From Stentor coeruleus (taxonomy: Eukaryota; Ciliophora; Heterotrichea; Heterotrichida; Stentoridae), in assembly GCA_001970955.1 (NCBI GenBank), contig MPUH01000887.1, forward strand, positions 1 to 30,606: 30,606 nt of DNA, read 5' to 3'. Positions within the stretch are counted from its first letter, which is position 1; each line of letters starts with the position of its first letter. Made by a program: the position numbers and the translations under genes. Under the pieces are notes generated by a model. The model was not told the DNA's origin. It saw only the letters and a list, made by a program, of their open reading frames with translations, and ran no database searches. This document shows, one piece after another, positions 8,339 to 16,238 of this stretch.

Positions 8339-9874
8339 CTATTCAGCAAATGATTTGCAGTTTGAGCATAGGACACTATTATTGCTTGAAGAGCATTCAT
8401 GAAAAGGTATCGTATCATATTTACAAACTGTGCAAAATATCTCCTCATACGAAAACATCTCTTTCCCACATATGAAGCAAATAGTTGGAGGACAATATTT
8501 GCAAAAGCTCAAGTTAGTACTTGTTTTAAAACATTCTTCACAGTAATAATCATAATCAACATTAATTCTATCAGCCCTACAATTTCTACAAGTCCATAGT
8601 ATTTGCTTATTGAACTCTAAACACTTACTACAATTCCAATCTCCATTAATAAATCCACAAGCTTCACATGCTTCACCTAAAACTTTCATTTTATGGCAAT
8701 TTAAACACATAATCATATTGGATGAAGATAGAAAGCCATGATCTAAATAATAGTAAGCTTTAGATAACCCACCCTTAAGATTTTCTCCTAACTCTGCTAG
8801 ATATGATACCCTTTCTATATAACCAATTTCAATAGGCTCAAGTTTTATAATGGGTGGGGCATCAATCTTTTCATAAAATGCATAATGCGGAATATATCTA
8901 TGAGAAATAATATAAAATAGTGTATCAAGCCATTTTCCTTTGTGGATCTGAAAATTCCTTTTTGTAGAAAGTTTGTACCAAGAATTGTTTATAAAAGTTA
9001 TTGTTTTACCCTTATCATTTTTTGTTAAAAAAATAGTTTTTAGGCTTAAATTTTTACTTGGAGGGCATGATGAAAATTCTGAAAGATTAAATTGACCATC
9101 TAGCCACATTAATGACTGCATAGCATTAAAGGTATTTTGTTCTACATTATTCCAATTAAATTTTAATACTAGTAAAGAAGGGTCAGTATTTGTTGATTTG
9201 ATATTAAAAGCAGGCTCATGGTTTTTGGCACTTGGACACTTAAAAAATGATGGTTTTTTTGTTTGAAATGCATTTTTAATCACATTTGCAAATTGAAATC
9301 TTAGTGATCTCAAAGTCGAAATATCAGCAATAGCCATAATATTAATTGCATTGAATTCACCCATTCGTGAATTGAAAGGCTTTATTAGTTGCTTTAGAGG
9401 GATTTTTAATGAAGTAAGCATATCATTAGCTAATGCACCAAAGAATGCTCCACAGTCGCATGATAGTTCTCTTTTAAATATAGGAAAAGCCTGATGTAAT
9501 TCGCATTTTGGATGGCATATTTTGTTATCATTCCCGTGAATCATGTTTAAAAAATTTGAAATTCCTTCGGACTCCTCCAGATGTATAGAGTGAATTTCTA
9601 TAAAATTTTGAAGTGTGCCACAACTAATATATTTAGTGCTGATCAAATCTGTATCGAATAGTTTTCTGATTTCGCAATGAAAGCAGTCTGACTTTGTGCA
9701 TTTATGCTCCGTAATTAGTTGTTTAAAGGAACTTAATGTTAAAAAAGTTTGAATTGCAGGGATGAACTTTTGATTCAAATCTTTTAATAAAGGTAAATTT
9801 GCTGACTTCTTACTATCAAATTCAACTTCTTGAATGGGAGTGCTATTTGTAAAAATAACTTCAAAAACACTCAT
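8339..9874 (-). CDS. Inactive USP-like protein with C-terminal RanBP2-type and other zinc fingers
   Basis: The product is 511 residues. Residues 25-336 follow the order of a ubiquitin-specific protease of the plant UCH-related/USP53-54 type: a Cys pair before KLF (C64, C67), a zinc-ribbon-like CxLH...CDCG (124-142), a strand with LVLKFNWNNV (235-244), and a C-terminal WLDTLFYIIS...FYE block (315-335). The three catalytic positions are lost: the Cys box reads NQKFIPA, the GHY-type His segment reads GKTITFIN (289-296), and the following Asp pair reads LS. From residue 390 there are seven CxxC pairs; 413-432 fits a RanBP2-type finger exactly (W-x-C-x2-C-x3-N-x6-C-x2-C), a fold that often binds ubiquitin or RNA. 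It is probably a non-enzymatic ubiquitin- or RNA-binding scaffold. Stop TAG. The USP relationship is inferred from motif order. Confidence 0.72.
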   Translation of the reverse strand: MSVFEVIFTNSTPIQEVEFDSKKSANLPLLKDLNQKFIPAIQTFLTLSSFKQLITEHKCTKSDCFHCEIRKLFDTDLISTKYISCGTLQNFIEIHSIHLEESEGISNFLNMIHGNDNKICHPKCELHQAFPIFKRELSCDCGAFFGALANDMLTSLKIPLKQLIKPFNSRMGEFNAINIMAIADISTLRSLRFQFANVIKNAFQTKKPSFFKCPSAKNHEPAFNIKSTNTDPSLLVLKFNWNNVEQNTFNAMQSLMWLDGQFNLSEFSSCPPSKNLSLKTIFLTKNDKGKTITFINNSWYKLSTKRNFQIHKGKWLDTLFYIISHRYIPHYAFYEKIDAPPIIKLEPIEIGYIERVSYLAELGENLKGGLSKAYYYLDHGFLSSSNMIMCLNCHKMKVLGEACEACGFINGDWNCSKCLEFNKQILWTCRNCRADRINVDYDYYCEECFKTSTNLSFCKYCPPTICFICGKEMFSYEEIFCTVCKYDTIPFHECSSSNNSVLCSNCKSFAE

Positions 9875-10214
9875 ATTTTATTATAAGTATAAAACTTAAT
9901 TTGCAACTAAAAGACAAATAGTAATTAAATTATTTATGATTTAATCAAGCCAATGCAAAATGTATGTTTACTAATTATCATGATATGAGGTATGCAAATG
10001 TACATCTTCTACTCTAAACTAATCATATAAATTAATCAATTATTAATTACAATAATATCCTATTCATCTAAAGCACACCTTTTCTTATAGAAAATCATAA
10101 AATACCATTTAAATCAAAAGCAGTCACATCACTTCATCAATTTGCTATATACAAGTACGTTTCCCTATCTTAAAAAATCTTATTACATAATCTTGAAATA
10201 TATTAACTATATAA
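9875..10214. other. Divergent intergenic region
   Basis: This 340-nt stretch lies between two divergently transcribed genes and should hold both promoters. No TATA-like or other element can be singled out in such A+T-rich DNA. The right-hand 140 nt, upstream of the plus-strand gene, are C-rich and G-poor. A 7-bp inverted repeat (ATTAAAT/ATTTAAT) lies near 9925-9946. Confidence 0.45.
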
Positions 10215-11807
10215 ATGAAAATTTGGCAGCTTCTCTCACTCCTATTTCTTACCCAAGGACATATTTCTCTAGGCTCATTAAACGGCTACCTCAACAGTTC
10301 TGAAATCATTTCAACACTCAATAACTTAACCATTCAATACCCCTCCCTTCTATCTCAATCCTCATTAGAAATATTTGACAGACTAATCCTACAAAACTCA
10401 TCATATCATCCAGAATACACAAAGCCCTTAATACTTGTCCTTGGTGGCTTCTATGGTGGATACCCTCTTGGCACATTTCAAGTATTAGAAATAGCTGAAC
10501 ACCTTGCATCAGGTTCGTTATCCGGGGATCCTATATCAAGTTTCATAGTAAATTCATTTGAGATTCACTTTATCCCTGTGCTTAATAAAAAAGCTTATCA
10601 ATACATGGAAGAAAATTACTCCCAGGGCAATTTCCCTGTTATCAAGACTGGAATGGAGAATTATCAAGGAAACTGCCCAAGTCCTGATAATGGGATAAAC
10701 CCCTATCACAATTTCCCATACAGTTTTGAAATATTAGAAGATAAATGCTCAAATGATTATGCTGGAGAAAGTCCAGGCGAGTCTGAGATTACTAATAAGT
10801 TTTTACACGTTTACTATCAAAGCGAGAGAATTCCTAGTTTCTCTTTTAATTACCAAGGAACTGGAAATTTGTATAAAATCCCATTTACCTCTTCAGATGC
10901 ATCAATCAGCTCAGCTTTTGGTGTATTTGTGGAATATACAAAAACTGTTATCCCTGATGATTATAAGATTGTGCAAGCTTTTCAAATAACAAATGAGTCA
11001 GAGTATGGAACTTATTTAGACTATTCAATAAGTAATTCAACAGGTATTTTTGAAGTTGCCTTAGGTAAAGAAGCTAATCTTACTAGCGATTTGATTATCC
11101 AAGAAGCTGATAAAAACTATAACACCTTTGCTTCAGTCATGGAGATGGCTTATATTAAAAGCAATTTTTACTTTGATTCAGCAATCGAAGCGAGAATTGT
11201 TGGCAACAATGATTCTGAACCATACTCAAATGTTGAGTTCACATTTACTGTAACAAATGAAAACTATTTACCATTTGATCATCATTTAAAATTTAACCCT
11301 GGATTTCAAGATAGCAACAGCTTCAAGTTTAAAAACATTATCTGTGCTTTTGTATCAGTCTACATGCCCCAAGGTAATGTTTATATTATGAACTCTACCA
11401 AAATTACTTTAACTGATACTACAATATTCGAATTTACTAATGTCGCTCCAGGTTATTCTAACTTTACATACACTATAATATATGAAAAACTTAGACGCAA
11501 TTCAGGCAGGGATTATTATTTTCAAGCGAATTTATCGTCATCAGAGTTTTATCTTGAAGCCAAAGTCCTTAATGAAAAAGGGGAAATTGAAATGGTAAAT
11601 GAAGATGATAATAACGATCATAATGATGGTAACGATGATGAAGATGAAAAAAAAGGAGTAATTGTTGGCTTTGTCTTGCTTATTGTACTACTTATTCTTG
11701 TATCTATTGCAGGAGTTGTGTTTTACTGTTCAAGGCGTAGACACGATTTTGAACAGAAACTTGACCAGGACCCAAGAATTCCTCAAGCTGGCGAAGCTAG
11801 AATTTAA
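10215..11807 (+). CDS. Type I membrane protein with an inactive M14 carboxypeptidase-like ectodomain
   Basis: The product is 530 residues. It has a signal peptide (1-20, hydrophobic WQLLSLLFLT), an ectodomain, an acidic Asp/Asn-rich stalk (463-478), one transmembrane helix (about 481-504, GVIVGFVLLIVLLILVSIAG), then a short cytoplasmic tail beginning CSRRRH. Residues 25-290 keep the skeleton of an M14 metallocarboxypeptidase: GGFYGGYPLG (77-86) where active enzymes have the zinc-binding HxxE, GINPYHNFPYSF (160-171) where they have the substrate-binding Asn-Arg, and SPGESE (186-191) matching the conserved SEpE turn. The His and Glu zinc ligands read Tyr and Tyr, the Arg reads His, the later ligand His lies in FNYQGTG, and the catalytic Glu region reads FEVALG. 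There are many N-x-S/T sites. It is presumably a cell-surface binding protein. The stop is TAA followed directly by TAG. It faces the PLK gene with 65 nt between. Confidence 0.8.
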   Translation: MKIWQLLSLLFLTQGHISLGSLNGYLNSSEIISTLNNLTIQYPSLLSQSSLEIFDRLILQNSSYHPEYTKPLILVLGGFYGGYPLGTFQVLEIAEHLASGSLSGDPISSFIVNSFEIHFIPVLNKKAYQYMEENYSQGNFPVIKTGMENYQGNCPSPDNGINPYHNFPYSFEILEDKCSNDYAGESPGESEITNKFLHVYYQSERIPSFSFNYQGTGNLYKIPFTSSDASISSAFGVFVEYTKTVIPDDYKIVQAFQITNESEYGTYLDYSISNSTGIFEVALGKEANLTSDLIIQEADKNYNTFASVMEMAYIKSNFYFDSAIEARIVGNNDSEPYSNVEFTFTVTNENYLPFDHHLKFNPGFQDSNSFKFKNIICAFVSVYMPQGNVYIMNSTKITLTDTTIFEFTNVAPGYSNFTYTIIYEKLRRNSGRDYYFQANLSSSEFYLEAKVLNEKGEIEMVNEDDNNDHNDGNDDEDEKKGVIVGFVLLIVLLILVSIAGVVFYCSRRRHDFEQKLDQDPRIPQAGEARI

Positions 11808-11872
11808 TAGGTAATTTCATAGAATCGCATATATTGTATATGAAATCATATTTATTTTTCTCTTTTAACTAA

Positions 11873-13609
11873 TTAAGTTTCAATCTTACCTTCAGCTGGC
11901 TGGAGCATATTAGTCAAGATTTCTTTGGTATACCTAAGCCTCTTAGTCATTTCTTTATTGCCGCTTTCCATTGCTGTAGCTAATGGGAACACTGTGATTT
12001 TTGAAGTTTTATCAATATAAACCACCTGCTTTGTCCCACTACAAAGCATGAGTTCGGTCTTATCTTGGAAATAAACTTGAACCACTTTATTGCTAAGTCT
12101 AAAAATCATGGCATGCTGCGTTGGCAACCATTTCTTAATATATGTCATTGGGCTTTGCAGCTCGTTAATTGCATCAGTAATGGCCAAGTGTTTTCTAAAA
12201 TGCTGTAGCAGAGTCACTTTTTTCTGAAACTCAGCTGGGTAAGCATTCATTGAATGATTAACCATTTCTTCATCCTGACTAGGATTAGGCCTGAACATAT
12301 ATTGAAAATGGTCACCTTGAGTATCGCCAATGATTTTTGTTGAGTCATTGAAGAACACTCCAGCACATCCATTAGAAAGCATATACCCAAGGCCGTATTT
12401 GTTAGAATAATCAACCCATTTTTTAACCCATATATTAGGTCCATCAAGTGTTACAGCATAAGCAGAAGTTGTGGCAACTTTTTTTGTATTTGATCCTGAC
12501 CCTGAAGCTGACCCAGCTGAGTCGTTTCTTTCTCTAGACCCTGTTCTGCGTATTTCTCTAGGAGTTAATCTGCCTTGGTCTTTCCTTTCTTCTTCACCAT
12601 GAGTCTGTGAAGATGACCTTGGGGGTTTTAATAGAAGTCCTTCATCAATTCCTCTAGAAAGCTGTCTAGCTGTGCTCATGAGGTTGTTTTTTTCAAATTG
12701 TCTCATATAAGAACTTGATGGAGGCACTGCTAAAGTACTTGTTGGGAGAAGCTTAGGTATTGGATTCTTAGTAAAAAATGCATGATTAAGCATATCATCT
12801 ATAGTAGGCCTCTCCATAGGGTCTGTAACTAATATTCTTGATATCAAATCTCGTGCTTCTTCAGATATTGAAATATGATCAGGGAAAGTATAAGCGTTCA
12901 TTTTGATGCGCTTATATGTTGTCTTAACATCATTAGTCTCAAATGGAGGCTTACCTATCATCATTGTATACATAAGCACTCCAAAACTCCAAACATCAAC
13001 TTCATAGGAGTGACCGTTTTTTCCTTCAAGAATTTCTGGAGCTATATAGTTTGGGGTTCCACATATTGTTCTTTTTCTTTCACCTTCAAACTCTAATTTC
13101 GCTGCAAGCCCCAAGTCACCCATTTTAATTTCCATTTTGTCGCTGAGGAATATATTTCCCAGTTTGATATCACGATGGATAACTCTATGAGAATGCATAT
13201 ATTTCAATGCAGATAAGACTTGCTGAAGATAGCATTGAACTTCTAGTTCGACTAGTCTTTTCCTTCTACGAACTAGATCGTTTAGTGATTGGTTAGTGCA
13301 GAGTTCAAGCATTATATAAACATTATTCTCATCTTCAAAGTAATGCTCAAATCTGACTATGTTGGTGTGGTGTAGGGATCTATGGATTTTTATTTCGCTC
13401 ATGAGTTTTTGTCTTGCTCTTGCTTTTGACAATGCTGATTTTTCCATAATTTTTCCTGCAGTCACTTGTTTAGTCTCGAGACAGACGAACTCATAAACTT
13501 TGGCGAAACCACCTTTGCCTAGAAATCTCCCCTTTGAGTACCTTTTTATCGCAGTGTCTCCGTTGACCTTTACAATTTTTTCTTCGATAATCTGTGTATC
13601 GGAGGACAT
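11873..13609 (-). CDS. Polo-like kinase
   Basis: The product is 578 residues, the usual size for a PLK1-type kinase. The kinase domain spans about 24-279: Gly-loop GKGGFA 31-36, Lys53 in AGKIM, HRD 145-147, DLG 165-167 in place of DFG, activation-loop Thr181 in RTICGTPNYIAPE, APE 190-192. The linker (290-390) is Ser/Thr/Arg-rich and likely regulatory. Two polo boxes follow (about 393-470 and 488-567): WVDYSNKYGLGYML and FFNDSTKII in the first, FRLSNKVVQVYFQDKTELML in the second. PLKs control entry into and progress through mitosis, and in ciliates also basal bodies. The Trp of polo box 1 that contacts phosphopeptides is present (W398), but the His and Lys pincer of polo box 2 reads Lys517 and Glu519. 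Start: ATG 13609, with MSSDTQIIEE before the kinase. Stop TAA. Confidence 0.93.
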   Translation of the reverse strand: MSSDTQIIEEKIVKVNGDTAIKRYSKGRFLGKGGFAKVYEFVCLETKQVTAGKIMEKSALSKARARQKLMSEIKIHRSLHHTNIVRFEHYFEDENNVYIMLELCTNQSLNDLVRRRKRLVELEVQCYLQQVLSALKYMHSHRVIHRDIKLGNIFLSDKMEIKMGDLGLAAKLEFEGERKRTICGTPNYIAPEILEGKNGHSYEVDVWSFGVLMYTMMIGKPPFETNDVKTTYKRIKMNAYTFPDHISISEEARDLISRILVTDPMERPTIDDMLNHAFFTKNPIPKLLPTSTLAVPPSSSYMRQFEKNNLMSTARQLSRGIDEGLLLKPPRSSSQTHGEEERKDQGRLTPREIRRTGSRERNDSAGSASGSGSNTKKVATTSAYAVTLDGPNIWVKKWVDYSNKYGLGYMLSNGCAGVFFNDSTKIIGDTQGDHFQYMFRPNPSQDEEMVNHSMNAYPAEFQKKVTLLQHFRKHLAITDAINELQSPMTYIKKWLPTQHAMIFRLSNKVVQVYFQDKTELMLCSGTKQVVYIDKTSKITVFPLATAMESGNKEMTKRLRYTKEILTNMLQPAEGKIET

Positions 13610-14534
13610 TTATGGGCTAATTTTTATATGGTATCTAGATAAATTGCATAATGCGTTTAGGGTTTATGCAATAATAAAAGGATAATTTTTGAAAGAATTA
13701 GTAAGATTTATAGCTTTCACATAATTTTTTTAACTAGCAATTACTAATTCATTTTTTTGCACATAATTTTTAAATCCTTCTTTATTCCAATATTTAATAA
13801 AGTGGCATAAAGCTATGCCAAAAAATATATCTCAATTAGCCTTGCACTATATAGATCCTTGTATCTTGCTCTCGTTACTAGTTTATCTCTAATTATCATG
13901 TGAATATTGCATGTAATTAGAAAAGATTTAAGAAAATATATGATTTCAATGTTATATTCACCTGCATATTATGTGCTTTAAATGTATCATAAGATAGTTT
14001 AAATTAATTTTTTTTTTTTAAAACTAGGGTTAATGTAAAAACCTAAGCATTAAATTCTAACACATTTCTATCTCTACAACATCTGACTGAAAAAATATAT
14101 CTAAAGCTATCCTCAAAAATTATAAAAAGCTAATTTCCTATTAAATAAAGCCAATATTTTTAAAAGATATATGGCCCAAACCAATTCATTTATCCCATCT
14201 AAGACTTAAATAATTTTATATAATGCATGCTCAATCTGTAATGATATTTGACTATACAAAACTCACTTTCTCCTAAATCAAATCTACTATCTCTGTTATC
14301 AGAATGATTCGACTAAGCATTTAGTCACTTGAATTCTAACAAATTTTATATCATCATATATGAGTTTTCACTTATCTTCTAAAATCCTCAAGTAACACCC
14401 TTATCATAATTCGCCTTCAAAAAAATCCTCCTTCTTCAATCATCATTCACTTTAAAAAGCGATTCCCACTAAAATTCAATCTAATTTCCCCTAATTCATT
14501 ACATCAAAGTAGTGCCAATAATAGAATAAAAACA
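13610..14534. other. Divergent intergenic region between PLK and MAP3K-like genes
   Basis: This 925-nt region must contain promoters for both flanking genes. Base bias differs at its two ends: the first ~120 nt next to PLK carry more G than C, while the last ~300 nt before the MAP3K-like ATG are C-rich and G-poor, so both coding strands see C-rich 5' flanks. A perfect 7-bp hairpin, TGGCATA-AAGC-TATGCCA, lies at 13803-13820. No coding frame or RNA gene is recognised. Confidence 0.5.
13803..13820. repeat. Perfect 7-bp hairpin, 4-nt loop
   Basis: TGGCATA (13803-13809) pairs with TATGCCA (13814-13820) around AAGC. Its core (GCATAGC on the minus strand after a T-run) resembles short hairpins near 5635, 19683 and 23866. 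Function is unknown. Confidence 0.5.
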
Positions 14535-16154
14535 ATGAAAAAACACACTTTATCAGAGCCATATATCAGACTGGCGCCGAACCTAAAAATTATTATCCCT
14601 CAAAGACTTAGTGCTCCAATTTCTTTTACCCAATTCAAGCCAAGAAACAATACAAAACTTCCCCATATGTCACTAGGATATAAAAAAATTTCAACCAAAA
14701 GTTTAAACTCACCCCTTGCTTTAACACCAAAAAGCAAAGTACTAACTAGGATTTTTGCCTTCCAAGGACTATCAAGTCAACACAAAAACAACCAAGAAGA
14801 TCAATTTACAAAGACTATAATCCCTAGAATAAGTCCAAAATTATCTTCAGAAAACCTGAAAACTAAACTTGAGCCTCTTCAGAGTCCCAGGTCGTTAGAA
14901 ATGAAAGGCATTCGGATAAAGCCTTCAGTTAAAGAACAGCATTCAGACCTTTCGACGAAAAACGAAACAGTTTCTATTAAAAAATTCCCTGAAAGAACAG
15001 AGGAAAAGGACTTAGATTCATCTTATGGAAGCTTTGAATTAGAAAGCGATGCAAAAGGTATGAAACCGGCAATGTCGTCAATAAATTCTATCAATGAAAA
15101 CAAATTCAATTCACCTTTTGTCCGTAAACAAACAACCAAAAAGTCCACAGTAGGAAGTCTGATTTCAGAGCACAGCTTGCACAACCTCCAAAGCTTCAAA
15201 GGTTCAACTCTAAACAGAGAATGCACAATCGAAAACCTTGTCGACGAACTCAATACAACATCAAGCATTTCTACCTATAATGACTTAAAAATAAAACTTT
15301 TAGACAAAGATCCAATGCTAGAATCCATAAACGGAAAAAGCATCCAATGGAGAGTAATGGAATTACTAGGATCTGGAGGTTTCGGTCAAGTAATGAAAGC
15401 AATCAACATAGATTCAGGCAAGATTTTCGCTGTAAAACGTATATATTACAATCCATCTAACGAAATCCAGCAGAGTTTTGTCGATGCTTTAATTCAAGAA
15501 ATTAACATATTAAAAAACCTCAAGCACAAAAAAATCGTCAAGTATATTGGCAGTGAAGTTCTTGAGGGCAATTTATGCATGTATATGGAATATTTATCAG
15601 GAGGGAGTTTGGCAAAATTACTGTATATTCTTGGAGGATTAAGTGAGATTACAGTAAAAGCTTATGCTAGGCAGATTTTGAAAGGAATTCAGTTTTTGCA
15701 TGAAAATGGGATCATTCATAGAGACTTAAAATGTGATAATATATTATTGGACTCAAGTGGGAAAATTAAACTCTGTGATTTTGGATGTTCTAAAAATTAT
15801 ACTGATGATTTGATGGAATCTGGAGGGGTTATGTCGGTTAAAGGGAGTTTACCTTGGATGGCTCCAGAGGTTATGAAAGAGGGTGGATATGGTAGAAAGG
15901 CAGATATATGGTCGATAGGTTGTGTTGTACTTGAAATGCTCACAGCTAAACCTCCTTGGAATGGAACAGAAAACCAGGTTTTATTAATGATGAAAGTGCT
16001 TTTGTATAGTGAAGTCCCGCAGATACCTAATAATATTAGCCAGGAATGCAAAGATTTTCTTACTAAATGCTTACAAAGGGACCCAAGTCTAAGACCAACA
16101 GCTCAAGAGCTCCTAAAGCACCCTTTTGTATATTCCTCTAAAAATTTATATTAA
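14535..16154 (+). CDS. MAP3K-like (STE11/ANP type) Ser/Thr protein kinase
   Basis: The product is 539 residues. Residues 1-265 are a low-complexity, Ser/Lys-rich region with many SP and basic motifs (SPRS, TPKS), likely disordered and phosphoregulated. The kinase domain is C-terminal, 272-532: Gly-loop GSGGFG 279-284, Lys301 in FAVKRI, HRDLKCDN from 395, DFG 415-417 within LCDFGCSK, GSLPWMAPEV 437-446. The DFGCSK and GSLPWMAPEV signatures are typical of MEKK/ANP/STE11 kinases, which start MAP-kinase cascades. All catalytic residues are present. No SAM, Ras-binding or other accessory domain is visible. The ATG at 14535 is the first in frame, and the 5' flank is C-rich. Codons are A/C-rich up to about 15560 and then turn G/T-rich. 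Stop TAA; the convergent PKG gene ends 84 nt away. Confidence 0.9.
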   Translation: MKKHTLSEPYIRLAPNLKIIIPQRLSAPISFTQFKPRNNTKLPHMSLGYKKISTKSLNSPLALTPKSKVLTRIFAFQGLSSQHKNNQEDQFTKTIIPRISPKLSSENLKTKLEPLQSPRSLEMKGIRIKPSVKEQHSDLSTKNETVSIKKFPERTEEKDLDSSYGSFELESDAKGMKPAMSSINSINENKFNSPFVRKQTTKKSTVGSLISEHSLHNLQSFKGSTLNRECTIENLVDELNTTSSISTYNDLKIKLLDKDPMLESINGKSIQWRVMELLGSGGFGQVMKAINIDSGKIFAVKRIYYNPSNEIQQSFVDALIQEINILKNLKHKKIVKYIGSEVLEGNLCMYMEYLSGGSLAKLLYILGGLSEITVKAYARQILKGIQFLHENGIIHRDLKCDNILLDSSGKIKLCDFGCSKNYTDDLMESGGVMSVKGSLPWMAPEVMKEGGYGRKADIWSIGCVVLEMLTAKPPWNGTENQVLLMMKVLLYSEVPQIPNNISQECKDFLTKCLQRDPSLRPTAQELLKHPFVYSSKNLY

Positions 16155-16238
16155 GGTCTAATATTCTCACAGAAATCCTATTCTTCGCAATTTCTCATAT
16201 CATTATATTAATCTAGATTTATATCTTTCTCAAAACTA

